Origin: Acidovorax_G lacteus | GTDB taxonomy: Bacteria > Pseudomonadota > Gammaproteobacteria > Burkholderiales > Burkholderiaceae_C | Assembly (NCBI RefSeq): GCF_039540375.1 | Contig: NZ_BAABEX010000004.1 | Span: forward strand, 1 to 64,000 | DNA: 64,000 nt | Direction of reading: 5' to 3' | Part shown: piece by piece, positions 36,002-45,237 of the stretch | How the letters are laid out: each line of letters begins with the position of its first letter | Position numbering within the stretch: position 1 is the first letter of the stretch | Program-made: the position numbers and the translations under genes | Notes under the pieces: model-generated | Seen by the model: only the letters and a program-made list of their open reading frames with translations | Told to the model about the DNA's origin: nothing | Database searches by the model: none

Positions 36002-36555
36002 TGAAGGCAACGCGCCTCGCCATCCCCGATGTGGTGCTGATCGAACCCAAGGTGTTCGGTGACAGCCGCGGATTCTTCTTCGAAAGCTTCAACCAGAAAG
36101 CCTTTGACGAGGCCACGGGCACCCAGTACCAGTTCGTGCAGGACAACCACAGCCGCAGCGCCCGCGGGGTGCTGCGCGGGCTGCACTACCAGATCCGTCA
36201 GGCACAGGGCAAGCTGGTGCGCGTCGCCCGTGGCCGGGTGTTTGATGTGGCCGTGGACATGCGCCGCTCATCCCCCACCTTTGGCCGCTGGGTGGGGGCC
36301 GAGTTGAGCGAGGACAACCAGCACCAGCTCTGGGTCCCGCCGGGCTTTGCCCACGGCTTTGTGGTGCTCAGCGAGTCAGCCGACTTTCTCTACAAGACCA
36401 CCGACTACTACGCCCCTGCCCATGAGCGCGCGGTGCGCTGGGACGATCCTCACATCGGCATTGAATGGCCTTTTGACGGAGCGCCGCAGCTGTCGGGCAA
36501 GGATGCGGCGGCGCCGCTACTCTCGGCTGTTGGCCCGGAGGATCTCTTTGCCTGA
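36001..36555 (+). CDS. rmlC: dTDP-4-dehydrorhamnose 3,5-epimerase
   Basis: This is the third step of dTDP-L-rhamnose synthesis. The 184-residue cupin has the catalytic His in GVLRGLHYQ, DVAVDMRRSSPTFG, VPPGFAHGFVVLSE and the Tyr of TTDYYAP. The start is the ATG at 36001, overlapping the rmlA stop by one base. The downstream glycosyltransferase begins inside the last 8 bp. Confidence 0.96.
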   Translation: MKATRLAIPDVVLIEPKVFGDSRGFFFESFNQKAFDEATGTQYQFVQDNHSRSARGVLRGLHYQIRQAQGKLVRVARGRVFDVAVDMRRSSPTFGRWVGAELSEDNQHQLWVPPGFAHGFVVLSESADFLYKTTDYYAPAHERAVRWDDPHIGIEWPFDGAPQLSGKDAAAPLLSAVGPEDLFA

Positions 36556-37384
36556 TCGTGGCGCGCTGCCGCGCGTTGCCGTGTCTATCGTCAGCCATGG
36601 GCATGCCCACGACGTATCGGCCCTTGTGGCAGCGCTTGCGTCCTCCAGCCTGCCGCCCCATCGCATCTGGGTCACCTGGAACCACCCTGCCGAGTCTGCT
36701 GACCTGGCCTCCGCAGCCCGGGTGACGCAGGCCTGGCATGCGGGTGCCCTGCAGGCTGCGCAGGTGCTACGCCACCGGCACAACAAGGTGCCCCAGGGCT
36801 TTGGAGCCAACCACAATGCTGCGTTCGCCTGCGAGCAGGCGCAGCCCGACCCCGCCGACTGGTTTGTCGTGCTCAACCCCGATGTGCGCTGGCTCGCCGA
36901 TCCTTGGGGGGGCATCGGGAACAGCCTGCGCGCAGCCGAACCTGCGGCGGCAGCCTGGTACGTACGCCAGGTGTCGGCTTGCGGCCAGCCGCAGGACGCC
37001 GAGCGCGCCCTGCCCACGCCCCAGGCGCTGCTGCGCCGCTATGTGGGCCCCCGGGCCGCGGCGTCTGCGGTGCCTGCGCGTATCGATTGGGTCAACGCCG
37101 CCTTCCTGGTGCTGTCGTCCGCTGCGTACCGTGCCGTGGGCGGATTCGATGAGCGCTACTTCATGTACTGCGAAGACGTGGACCTGTGCCTGCGTCTGCA
37201 ACTGCGCGGCTATGCGCTGCAGGCAGTCCCCGGAGCCCTGGTCATTCATGCTGGCCAGCGCGCCAGCCACCGCAGGCTTGATCATCTGCGCTGGCACCTG
37301 CAGAGCCTGTGGCGGCTGTGGCGCTCTGATGCTTACCGTCAGTTCCGTGCCTTGCGCCGCGGCGCGCCGGTCGGGGCCCGGTAA
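36548..37384 (+). CDS. Family 2 glycosyltransferase, probable rhamnosyltransferase
   Basis: This 278-residue GT-A protein has an N-terminal strand VAVSIVSHGH, a variant DxD region VVLNPDVRW, then the acceptor motif VGGFDERYFMYCEDVDLCLRLQLRGY, typical of rhamnosyltransferases in O-antigen loci. The start is TTG at 36548, decided by a GGAGG six bases upstream. No ATG or GTG fits. It overlaps rmlC by 8 bp and so belongs to the rml operon. The exact sugar and linkage are unknown. Confidence 0.85.
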   Translation: MPDRGALPRVAVSIVSHGHAHDVSALVAALASSSLPPHRIWVTWNHPAESADLASAARVTQAWHAGALQAAQVLRHRHNKVPQGFGANHNAAFACEQAQPDPADWFVVLNPDVRWLADPWGGIGNSLRAAEPAAAAWYVRQVSACGQPQDAERALPTPQALLRRYVGPRAAASAVPARIDWVNAAFLVLSSAAYRAVGGFDERYFMYCEDVDLCLRLQLRGYALQAVPGALVIHAGQRASHRRLDHLRWHLQSLWRLWRSDAYRQFRALRRGAPVGAR

Positions 37385-37423
37385 GATGATGGGTTGTTCC
37401 CGGCCCGCTACGCGAGGCCTGTT

Positions 37424-39142
37424 ATGTCACAGACCGAAATCCTGATCTCTCCTGTTTCTGATGCCTCGGGCCGACCGCGGCTTGGCGAAATATTGGTGTC
37501 GCTGGGCAAACTTTCGCCGCGTGACCTTGATCGAGCCCTGTCTGCCCAGCAGGAGATGGGAGGGCTGCTGGGCCAGGTGCTGTCCCGCCTTGGGCTCGTT
37601 TCCGAAGTCGATGTCGTACAGGCACTGGCGCGGCAACTCGATGTGCCTTGGGTCACAGCCGACCAGTTGCCCGCGGTGGTGCCCGAAGTGCCAGGTCTGC
37701 TGCCCGAATTCTTGCGCGCCCATGCCATCTGCCCTCTGCGGGTGGACGACACGGGCCTCGCCGTGGCCATGGCCCACCCGCAGGATGCTTTCGTTCTCAA
37801 GGCGCTGCGCCTGTCAGCGGGCATGCCGGTGCGCCCCTGCATCGCGCTCGAATCGGACATTGAGAAAGCCCTCACCACCCCAGCAGAGGCTGTGGAGGAG
37901 GAGGGCGACGATTGGGGCGGGGAGGGCGATGGCAGCGACTTTGTGGAGCATCTCAAAGACCTCGCCAGCGAAGCGCCCGTGATCCGCATGGTCAGTGCCA
38001 TCATTGGTCGGGTTACCGACTTGCGTGCCTCGGACATCCACCTCGAGCCCTTCGACGATGGCCTGCACGTCCGCTATCGGGTCGATGGCGTTATCTCCAC
38101 GGCCGAAGTCATTCCGCCTCGACACAGTGCCGCCGTCAACTCCCGCGTCAAGCTCATGGCGCACCTCGACATCGCCGAGCGCCGCCTGCCGCAAGACGGA
38201 CGCATCAAGACGCGCGTCAAGGGACGGGAGTTGGACCTGCGCGTCTCGACCGTGCCCACCGTGCACGGCGAAAGCGTGGTCATGCGGGTGCTGGACCGTT
38301 CCAGCGTGCGCTTCAGCCTCGAAGACATGGGCTTTGCCCCTGATACGCTGGAACGTTTCAATGCCTTGCTAGCGCGTCCGCATGGCATTTTGCTGGTCAC
38401 TGGCCCGACGGGTTCGGGAAAAACCACCACGCTTTACGCGGCGCTTTCCAAGATCGACGCCGACGCGCACAAGATCATCACGGTCGAGGAACCGGTCGAA
38501 TACCAGCTCGAAGGCATCAACCAGATCCAGGTGCATGCCCAGATCGGACTGAGCTTTGCGCGCGCTTTGCGTTCCATTCTGCGGCAGGATCCCGACATCA
38601 TCATGATCGGTGAAATGCGCGACACCGAGACCGCGCAGATCGCCGTGCAGTCGGCCCTCACGGGCCACCTCGTGCTTTCCACGCTGCACACCAATACCGC
38701 CGCTGGTGCTGTGGTGCGACTGACCGACATGGGTGTTGAGCGCTACCTCATCACCTCTTCGGTGAACGGTGTGCTTTCGCAGCGCCTGGTGCGGCGCTTG
38801 TGCGCGCAGTGTCGTGAGCCGTATCAGCCGGAGCCTGGTCTGCTGCAGACCTCAGGCCTCGCGCGCTTCATGGCCCCAGGGGCGCCGCTGTACCGTGCCG
38901 TGGGTTGCGACCACTGCCGGGGTTCGGGCTACAGCGGGCGTACAGGGGTCCACGAGTTGCTTACGCTCGACGACGCCTTGCGCCGCGCCATTCTGGAAGG
39001 TGCCGATGCTTCCCGCCTGCACCAGCTCGCGCAGGCTGGCGGCATGCTCAGCCTCTACGAAGACGGTCTGCGCAAGGTGGCTGCTGGAGAGACCAGCCTC
39101 GACGAGGTCCTGCGCGTGACCGAGGATCAGTCGGATGCCTGA
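37424..39142 (+). CDS. gspE: Type II secretion ATPase GspE
   Basis: This cytoplasmic hexameric ATPase powers the type II pseudopilus. The 572-residue protein has an N1E domain (about 10-150), then the N2E/CTE core with Walker A GPTGSGKTT, the Asp box, Walker B DIIMIGEMRD, the His box LSTLHTNT, and a zinc module with two CxxC pairs (CAQC, CDHC). An acidic linker (EEEGDDWGGEGDG) separates N1 from N2. It opens the cluster in xps order E-F-G-H-I-J-K-L-M-N-D and overlaps gspF by 8 bp. Confidence 0.96.
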   Translation: MSQTEILISPVSDASGRPRLGEILVSLGKLSPRDLDRALSAQQEMGGLLGQVLSRLGLVSEVDVVQALARQLDVPWVTADQLPAVVPEVPGLLPEFLRAHAICPLRVDDTGLAVAMAHPQDAFVLKALRLSAGMPVRPCIALESDIEKALTTPAEAVEEEGDDWGGEGDGSDFVEHLKDLASEAPVIRMVSAIIGRVTDLRASDIHLEPFDDGLHVRYRVDGVISTAEVIPPRHSAAVNSRVKLMAHLDIAERRLPQDGRIKTRVKGRELDLRVSTVPTVHGESVVMRVLDRSSVRFSLEDMGFAPDTLERFNALLARPHGILLVTGPTGSGKTTTLYAALSKIDADAHKIITVEEPVEYQLEGINQIQVHAQIGLSFARALRSILRQDPDIIMIGEMRDTETAQIAVQSALTGHLVLSTLHTNTAAGAVVRLTDMGVERYLITSSVNGVLSQRLVRRLCAQCREPYQPEPGLLQTSGLARFMAPGAPLYRAVGCDHCRGSGYSGRTGVHELLTLDDALRRAILEGADASRLHQLAQAGGMLSLYEDGLRKVAAGETSLDEVLRVTEDQSDA

Positions 39143-40394
39143 TTTCGTCTGGAAAGCCGCCCGGGCCGATGGCTCGGTGGTGGACGGTGCAACCGAAGCG
39201 CCGGCCCAGGCTCAGATACTGCGCCAGCTCAAGGCACAGGGCCTCACGCCCATTTGGGTGCGCGAGCGCGAGGGGGCGGCGCCCGTTGCGGCGGCGGCTG
39301 CGTTGCCTGCAACGGCCATGCCGTCCCGCCGGCGCGGGTTGCGTGGCCGCGACGATACCGAGCCCAATGCTGCCGACGTCCTAGCGCTCACCAGCGAGCT
39401 GTCCATCATGCTCAAGGCGGGGCTCGCGCTGGACACCGCACTGCGTCTGCTGGTCGGCATGACGCACAAGCCACGCATGATGGCCATCGTCACCCAGGTG
39501 CTTGAAGACGTCAAAGGCGGTGCGCCGCTGAGCCGGGCGCTTGGGCGCCACCGTGAGCTGTTTGGCGATTTCTATATCAACATGGTCCGCTCCGGCGAGG
39601 CCAGTGGCCAGCTCGCCTCGGTCTTCGAGCGACTGGTGGAACACATTGAGCGCCTGCGCGCGCTGCGAGAGAGCGTGATCTCTGCCGCCATCTATCCCGC
39701 CATCCTGCTGGGGGTGGCCATTCTGTCGCTGGCGGCCATGCTGGGATTTGTGGTCCCGCAGTTTGAAACCCTGTTCAAGGACATGGGCGATGCACTGCCC
39801 GCACCCACGCGCTTCGTGATGGTGCTGGGCCAGGTCTTTACCCAGTATGGCTGGGCACTGGCGGTGGGTGCCGCGGCCGTATTCTGGCTGATGCGTCGTT
39901 GGGCGCGTTCTCCGCGTGGTCGGGCGGCCCTGCAGCGCCGTGCCCTGCAATTGCCGGTCCTCGGTCCGCTACTGCACCAATACGATTTGACCTTGTTCGC
40001 CCGGTCCCTTGGCACCCTGCTGGGCAACGGTGTGCCGCTGATTGCCGCGCTGAACATCGCCACTGAAACCGTGGGCAATGTCAATCTGCGCACAGCGCTG
40101 GCGGGCGTGCCAGCCCAGGTCAAGGACGGGACCAAGTTGGTCGATGCACTCTCTGTCACAGGTATTTTTGAACCATTGGCCGTCAACCTGATCCGAGTGG
40201 GTGAAGAAACCGGCCGCATCGGCCCCATGCTGCTGGAGCTGGCCCACATCTACAACCGCAATGTCGAGACCGGCATCAAGCGCGCGCTCACCATGCTTGA
40301 GCCCTTGCTCATCCTGGTGCTGGGGCTGCTGATCGCAGCCATCATTGTTTCCATCTTGTTGGGCATCCTCTCCGTCAACGACCTCGCGTCCTGA
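39135..40394 (+). CDS. gspF: Type II secretion inner-membrane platform GspF
   Basis: This polytopic platform protein couples the GspE motor to the pseudopilus. The 419-residue protein has two homologous cytoplasmic T2SSF domains (about 85-205 and 285-405), three membrane helices (about 185-215, 235-255, 390-415) and the repeated motifs SGEASGQLASVF and VGEETGRIGPML. It overlaps gspE by 8 bp. Confidence 0.95.
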   Translation: MPDFVWKAARADGSVVDGATEAPAQAQILRQLKAQGLTPIWVREREGAAPVAAAAALPATAMPSRRRGLRGRDDTEPNAADVLALTSELSIMLKAGLALDTALRLLVGMTHKPRMMAIVTQVLEDVKGGAPLSRALGRHRELFGDFYINMVRSGEASGQLASVFERLVEHIERLRALRESVISAAIYPAILLGVAILSLAAMLGFVVPQFETLFKDMGDALPAPTRFVMVLGQVFTQYGWALAVGAAAVFWLMRRWARSPRGRAALQRRALQLPVLGPLLHQYDLTLFARSLGTLLGNGVPLIAALNIATETVGNVNLRTALAGVPAQVKDGTKLVDALSVTGIFEPLAVNLIRVGEETGRIGPMLLELAHIYNRNVETGIKRALTMLEPLLILVLGLLIAAIIVSILLGILSVNDLAS

Positions 40395-40429
40395 CCGGTT
40401 GCCCGCCAGACCGACTGCAAGGAAATTCC

Positions 40430-40867
40430 ATGTCCCTCCTGATTGCCAAGCCTCAGCCCTCCCGTCGCCGCGCTCGCGGCTTCACGCTGATCGAACTGCT
40501 CGTCGTGCTCGCCATCCTCACGCTGCTGGCCGGGTTGGTCGGTCCGCGTGTGCTGGGCCAGTTGGGCGGCGCCAAAAGCAAGACCGCCGCCGTTCAGATT
40601 GCAGACCTTGAAAAATCGCTTGAACTGTTCAAGCTCGACGTCGGTCGCTTTCCCAGCACCGAAGAAGGTCTGCAGGCGCTGGTTGCCAAGCCGGGTAGTG
40701 CCAACGGCTGGAATGGCCCTTACATCAAGGGTGGCGTTCCCAACGACCCCTGGGGCAAGCCCTACAAATACACCGCCCAGGGCGGCAATGTCGAAATCCT
40801 TTCGCTGGGTGCCGATGGTGCATCGGGCGGCGACGGCGAAAACGCCGACATCCGCAACGCCCATTGA
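40430..40867 (+). CDS. gspG: Major pseudopilin GspG
   Basis: This is the main subunit of the type II pseudopilus. The 145-residue prepilin has a 17-residue basic leader ending RRRARG, cleaved before FTLIELLVVLAIL (Glu5 present). The globular part has the GspG signature FPSTEEGLQALVAKP and the calcium-site loop near GGDGENADI. It needs prepilin peptidase (GspO/PilD), which is not in this window. Confidence 0.96.
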   Translation: MSLLIAKPQPSRRRARGFTLIELLVVLAILTLLAGLVGPRVLGQLGGAKSKTAAVQIADLEKSLELFKLDVGRFPSTEEGLQALVAKPGSANGWNGPYIKGGVPNDPWGKPYKYTAQGGNVEILSLGADGASGGDGENADIRNAH

Positions 40868-40891
40868 GCGCGTGACCACCCGGTGATTGCA

Positions 40892-41374
40892 ATGGTGAGC
40901 GTGCGCCCGTGGCGGGCGGCGCCGGCACAGCATCTGCGGGGCTTCACCCTGGTGGAGCTGCTGGTAGTGTTTGCCATTGGCGCGTTGTTGGTGGCTTTGG
41001 TGCCGCTGGCCTACGACAAATTGCGCGAAGGCACGGCCTACCGCAACACGCTGCGCACCGTGATCACCGAATTGCGATCGGCACGCGAGGCCGCCCGAGC
41101 CGAAGGCCGACTCGTACGCTTCGAGATGGACCTTGCTGCACGCCGCTTTGCTGTGGTCGGACGCACGGTGCATCCTGTGCCCGAACCACTTGAAGTCCGT
41201 GCCGTGGTCGGCCGCGAACTGCTGTCTGCCGACCAAGTGGCGTCTATTGTGTTCCTGCCGCAAGGCGGCGCCACCGGGGGTAGCCTTGACATCGTTCGCC
41301 CTTCGGGCGACGGCACGCGTGTGCGGGTCGATTGGCTCACCGGGCGCGTTGAATGGGAGCCCCTTCGCCCATGA
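40892..41374 (+). CDS. gspH: Minor pseudopilin GspH
   Basis: This minor pseudopilin of 160 residues has the leader ending QHLRG before FTLVELLVVFAIGALL. The C-terminal beta domain is variable, as usual. I chose the ATG at 40892 because GGTGA sits 5 bp upstream; a GTG at 40883 would add three codons. The stop overlaps gspI by ATGA. Confidence 0.9.
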   Translation: MVSVRPWRAAPAQHLRGFTLVELLVVFAIGALLVALVPLAYDKLREGTAYRNTLRTVITELRSAREAARAEGRLVRFEMDLAARRFAVVGRTVHPVPEPLEVRAVVGRELLSADQVASIVFLPQGGATGGSLDIVRPSGDGTRVRVDWLTGRVEWEPLRP

Positions 41375-41820
41375 GCGTGGTACACCGCTCGGGGGTGCGG
41401 GGCAGGGGAGGGCGCCAGCGTGGGCTGTCGCTGCTCGAACTACTGGTGGCCTTCTCGATCATGGCCATGGCCTTGGGCCTGCTCTACCGCAGCATGGGCT
41501 CCAGTGCCCGCAACGTGGCCGACATGGGGCAGCAACAGCGTGCATTGCAATGGGCCGAATCGCTGTTGCTGACCCGTGAATCCGTGGGGCCCGAGGGCTG
41601 GAACGAAAGCGGCGACACCGCCGGCATCCGCTGGGATGTGCGTAGTACGCCGCTGGCGCCTCCCCCATCATCTGGCACTGGCGCCACCAACCCGCAAGCG
41701 GTGGGATTGCACGGGGTAGAGTTACAGCTGCGCTGGGACGAATCGGGCCGCATGCGCGAACTGCGGCTGGCCACGGTGCTGCCCGAGCGCAAGCCCCGGC
41801 CCGGGGAGTCCGTGCAATGA
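41371..41820 (+). CDS. gspI: Minor pseudopilin GspI
   Basis: This 149-residue prepilin is cleaved after RGRGGRQRG, before LSLLELLVAFSIMAMAL. Leu rather than Phe at the first mature position is a tolerated variant. With GspJ and GspK it forms the tip complex of the pseudopilus. It overlaps gspH and gspJ by ATGA. Confidence 0.9.
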   Translation: MSVVHRSGVRGRGGRQRGLSLLELLVAFSIMAMALGLLYRSMGSSARNVADMGQQQRALQWAESLLLTRESVGPEGWNESGDTAGIRWDVRSTPLAPPPSSGTGATNPQAVGLHGVELQLRWDESGRMRELRLATVLPERKPRPGESVQ

Positions 41821-42497
41821 CGTGCCGTCCAGAGCGTGGGTTCACGCTGGTCGAGGTGCTGGTGGCCGTCAGCCTGCTGTCGGTACTGATGCTCGCACTG
41901 GCATCGGCCTTTCGCACCATGGCCCAGACCGAATCTCGGGTGGACGAACGTGCCGCCCGAACGGACGATCAGCGGGTGGCTGCCGACTTGCTGCGCCAGG
42001 TGTTGGGCCGGGTGTCGGCGCGCCGTGTGGCGGCCCCCGCGGTCGAAGGTGGGTTTGCCGTTCCGTTCCAGGCCCTGCCGCAGGCCATCGAATGGGTGGG
42101 CATCTTGCCCGCGCGCCCCGGTGTGGGTGGGCGCACCTGGTTCCGTCTCCAGGTGGAGCCAGGCCCCGCTGGTGACGCACTCGTGCTGCGCTTTGCGCCC
42201 TGGGATCCAGCCCAGCCCGCTCCGCCCGATCTGACCCAGGCCGACGCGCGTGTGCTCGTGCCCACCGAGGCCGTGTTGCAGGTGTTTGCAGAGGGCCAGC
42301 CTCCCGCGGGTGTTTCCCCAGCCAACTGGCCCCAGGGCTGGGTAGAGGGGTGGCCGCCCCGCGGCCACCTGCCCGAACGTCTGCGACTGCGCATCACCGA
42401 CGCCCACGGCCCCTGGCCCGACCTGTTGATTCCGGTGTACGGCATGTCGCAGGGCAGTAATACAGGCGACGGTTTTACGATCGGGGGCTCTCGATGA
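41817..42497 (+). CDS. gspJ: Minor pseudopilin GspJ
   Basis: This 226-residue prepilin has a very short leader (MTCRPERG), then FTLVEVLVAVSLLSVLM. The large C-terminal beta domain, with VLRFAPWDPAQ, fits GspJ of the tip complex. Overlaps of 4 bp with gspI and gspK (ATGA) imply tight translational coupling. Confidence 0.9.
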   Translation: MTCRPERGFTLVEVLVAVSLLSVLMLALASAFRTMAQTESRVDERAARTDDQRVAADLLRQVLGRVSARRVAAPAVEGGFAVPFQALPQAIEWVGILPARPGVGGRTWFRLQVEPGPAGDALVLRFAPWDPAQPAPPDLTQADARVLVPTEAVLQVFAEGQPPAGVSPANWPQGWVEGWPPRGHLPERLRLRITDAHGPWPDLLIPVYGMSQGSNTGDGFTIGGSR

Positions 42498-43345
42498 GGA
42501 GGCGCGTGTTGTCACCTGCGCATGCCCGCGGGCTGGCGCTCATTGCCGTGTTGTGGATCGTGGCGGCGCTCTCCATTGCCGCCTCGGGCCTGGTCAACAC
42601 GGCACGGCAGGAAATTCGCCATACCGCCCGCCAGCACGCCTCGGTACAGTCGCTGGCCACGGCAGATGCCGCCGTGCGCCTTGTGCTGCGCGATCTGGTG
42701 GTGGCGCCTGAGAAGCCGGCCGCCACGCGGGATGTCGAGGTCGCCTGGGCTGGGCAGACCGTGGCCGTACAGGTGCAGCCCCTCAACGGCCTTGTCGACC
42801 TAAACCACGCTCCTGTCCCGCTGTTGGCTGCATTGTTCCAGCATGCAGGTGGGGTGCCACCAAGCGCTGCAGAAGCACTGGCCGTAGCCCTGGAGGCCTA
42901 CCGCAAACGGCCCGATGCGCAGGGCCGAGCGGTGGGGCTGGACGCACCCGAGGACCTGCTCCAACTGCCCGGCTTCCCGTTTGACCTCTATGTTAGTATC
43001 CGCCCGCTGGTCTCGACGGCACTTTCCGGCGCTGGCTTGGTCAATGCGCTGGCGGCACCGCCCGAAGTGCTGCTGGCACTCGCCCAGGGCGACGCCGCAG
43101 CAGTCCAGCAGATCGTGCAGACCCGCGCTACGGCGGGCCAGACCACCGATACCACCCGCCTCAACCCCGCTTTTGTCGGCAATACCCCCTCAAGGGCCTA
43201 CATGCTGACGGCGCGGGTTCCCGTCGACAGTGATGCGGAACTGCACAGGGTCTGGATCGTGAGCTTGGCCGCAGCCGGTCGCAACGGTTTGCCGTGGCAG
43301 GTCATCGAGCAGTACCAGCGGCTGCACCGCCCACCCATCCGCTGA
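42494..43345 (+). CDS. gspK: Minor pseudopilin GspK
   Basis: This is the large tip pseudopilin, 283 residues. The leader ends AHARG; the mature protein starts LALIAVLWIVAAL and lacks the Glu5, as is normal for GspK, letting it cap the fibre. The inserted helical domain with NGLVDLNHAPVPLLAALF and LLQLPGF is characteristic. A 15-bp gap follows before gspL. Confidence 0.92.
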   Translation: MRRRVLSPAHARGLALIAVLWIVAALSIAASGLVNTARQEIRHTARQHASVQSLATADAAVRLVLRDLVVAPEKPAATRDVEVAWAGQTVAVQVQPLNGLVDLNHAPVPLLAALFQHAGGVPPSAAEALAVALEAYRKRPDAQGRAVGLDAPEDLLQLPGFPFDLYVSIRPLVSTALSGAGLVNALAAPPEVLLALAQGDAAAVQQIVQTRATAGQTTDTTRLNPAFVGNTPSRAYMLTARVPVDSDAELHRVWIVSLAAAGRNGLPWQVIEQYQRLHRPPIR

Positions 43346-43360
43346 AGGCACCATTCATCC

Positions 43361-44665
43361 ATGACAATGATCCGGCACGAAGCGCGACTCTTCGGCCTTG
43401 ACCTCTCTGGCCTTGGCCAGGATTTTCAGCAGGCGTGGCAAGGCATGGCACGTTGGCCCCTGGTCGCTTGGTTGCGTCCTGCCGCACGGATCGATTGCCT
43501 TCGGCCAGACGGCACCACCGTGGCGTGCCAGGGCTTGCGTCCTTTGCCGCGCACCCACAGCGCTGGCAAGGCCCCCTTTGTGGCGGTGGAACTTCCCGAA
43601 GACATTGTGCTGCGCCACCAGGTGCGCTTGCCGCAATTGCCCGCAGCCGATCGTGACGCAGCCCTGGCCCTGGAGGCCCAGCGCCTGAGTCCGTTTCCTG
43701 CCACTGACACGGTGTGGTGCGTCTGGCAGCGCGGGGGCGCCCAAAACACGGCAGACGCTTCGCAGCCTGCCTGGCAGATGGCGATCACTTCGCGCGCATT
43801 GGTACAGGCCCACTGGGACCGCGTGCGCCCCGCCGTCGCTTCGCGCTTGGGGACGCCTGACGCCTGGCCTGAAATCTGGATTCCCCGGGGAGATGGTGCC
43901 TACGAATCGTTGGCCGGTTTCGGCGAGTCTGCGCGGCAACGCGCGCAGGCTGTGGGGGCGCGCGTCAACATAGGCATTCTGGTGCTCGTCCTGGCCTGTT
44001 TGGGGGCCCTGGCCGTGACCCCTACGGCCCAACTGCGCCTGCGCGCCATCGACGCTGCGGGCCGCTTTGAGCAGGTGCAGGCGCAAGCGCAGCCGCTCTT
44101 GCAGCAGCGTGAAGCCTTCGTCAAAGCAGAAGGGCAGCTGCAAAACCTGGTCGAGAGCATGGGCGCTCCGGTGTCCGTGTTGCAAGTGCTCGATGCCGTG
44201 ACACGAGCCTTGCCCGACGACACCACCCTGCAGACGTTTCAGCTCACGCACAGCGACGCACCCGCGCGCACTCCCAAGGTCAGCATCACGGGGCAGGCGC
44301 CCAACGCCGCTGCGCTCATGCAGCAGTTGGGCAATCTGCCTGGCTTCAAAGAAGTCAGGGCACCCAGCCCAGCCGTCAAGCCTTTGGGTGCCGTCAAAGA
44401 AAGCTTCACCATCGAATTTGTGGTCGATACGGCGGTGTTTGCACCGGCTACCACGCAGGCGCAAGCCCCGGCTCCTATGCCAGCGCCTGCTGCATCGGCG
44501 CCCGCCGCCGCAGCATCTGCGCCGCAGGCGGCGGCTTCGGGGGCGGCGCCTGCCGGTGCGGTGCCTGCGTCGTCCCCGGTTTCAGCGCCTCAGAATGCCG
44601 CTTCTGCTGCTGCTACGCCTGCCTCGGCAGCCTCAACTCCCCAGGCTCCTAGCGCCAAGCCATGA
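43361..44665 (+). CDS. gspL: Type II secretion assembly protein GspL
   Basis: This inner-membrane protein links GspE to GspM. The 434-residue protein has a cytoplasmic actin-like domain (1 to about 198), one membrane helix (about 202-224, ILVLVLACLGALAV) and a periplasmic coiled-coil plus ferredoxin-like domain. The last about 75 residues are almost only Ala, Pro, Gln and Ser, a disordered tail not usual for GspL. It overlaps gspM by ATGA. Confidence 0.88.
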   Translation: MTMIRHEARLFGLDLSGLGQDFQQAWQGMARWPLVAWLRPAARIDCLRPDGTTVACQGLRPLPRTHSAGKAPFVAVELPEDIVLRHQVRLPQLPAADRDAALALEAQRLSPFPATDTVWCVWQRGGAQNTADASQPAWQMAITSRALVQAHWDRVRPAVASRLGTPDAWPEIWIPRGDGAYESLAGFGESARQRAQAVGARVNIGILVLVLACLGALAVTPTAQLRLRAIDAAGRFEQVQAQAQPLLQQREAFVKAEGQLQNLVESMGAPVSVLQVLDAVTRALPDDTTLQTFQLTHSDAPARTPKVSITGQAPNAAALMQQLGNLPGFKEVRAPSPAVKPLGAVKESFTIEFVVDTAVFAPATTQAQAPAPMPAPAASAPAAAASAPQAAASGAAPAGAVPASSPVSAPQNAASAAATPASAASTPQAPSAKP

Positions 44666-45237
44666 CCGCTTCCTCTTCTTCCTTTTTGCGCGGTGTACCC
44701 CCCCGGGTGCTGGTCGCGCAGCTGCTTATCGTGCTGGCTGCTGTGCTGCCTTTGGTGGCAGGCGGGCTGTGGCTCTGGAACAAGCACCAATGGGCAACCG
44801 ACAAACTCGCCCAGCTGGAGCCGCGCTACGCCCGCATGCTGGGGCTGATCGACAGCAAAGACAAACTGCAGCAGGTAGAGGCCAGCACGCGAGCCTTGCT
44901 TGCGCAGCACGCTTACCCTGCCAACCAAGACGCCGTGCAGGCGGGCAACGACGCACAGCAGCGTATTCGCACGCTGTTTGCCGACAGCAAGCTCGACGTG
45001 GGCAGCATCCAGGTGCTGCCCCCCAAAGAAATGCAGCAGTTTGACCGGATTGGGATCAGCCTGCGCATCGAAGGCGACATTGTCGGCCTGCAAAATGCCT
45101 TGGCCCTGCTCGAAACCCAGCGCCCCACGGTGTGGGTTGATACCGTGGCCATTCAGACCATTGGCGCGGTCAAGCCGCAGTCTCCGGTGCGCTTGGGGGC
45201 TCAGCTCACGTTTTCAGTGTTGCGGAGCCGCTCATGA
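44662..45237 (+). CDS. gspM: Type II secretion protein GspM
   Basis: This 191-residue bitopic protein has one N-terminal membrane helix (about 18-38), a coiled-coil segment and a small periplasmic ferredoxin-like domain. It pairs with GspL in the inner-membrane platform. It overlaps gspL and gspN by ATGA. Sequence motifs in this family are weak, so the call rests on topology and position. Confidence 0.82.
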   Translation: MTASSSSFLRGVPPRVLVAQLLIVLAAVLPLVAGGLWLWNKHQWATDKLAQLEPRYARMLGLIDSKDKLQQVEASTRALLAQHAYPANQDAVQAGNDAQQRIRTLFADSKLDVGSIQVLPPKEMQQFDRIGISLRIEGDIVGLQNALALLETQRPTVWVDTVAIQTIGAVKPQSPVRLGAQLTFSVLRSRS

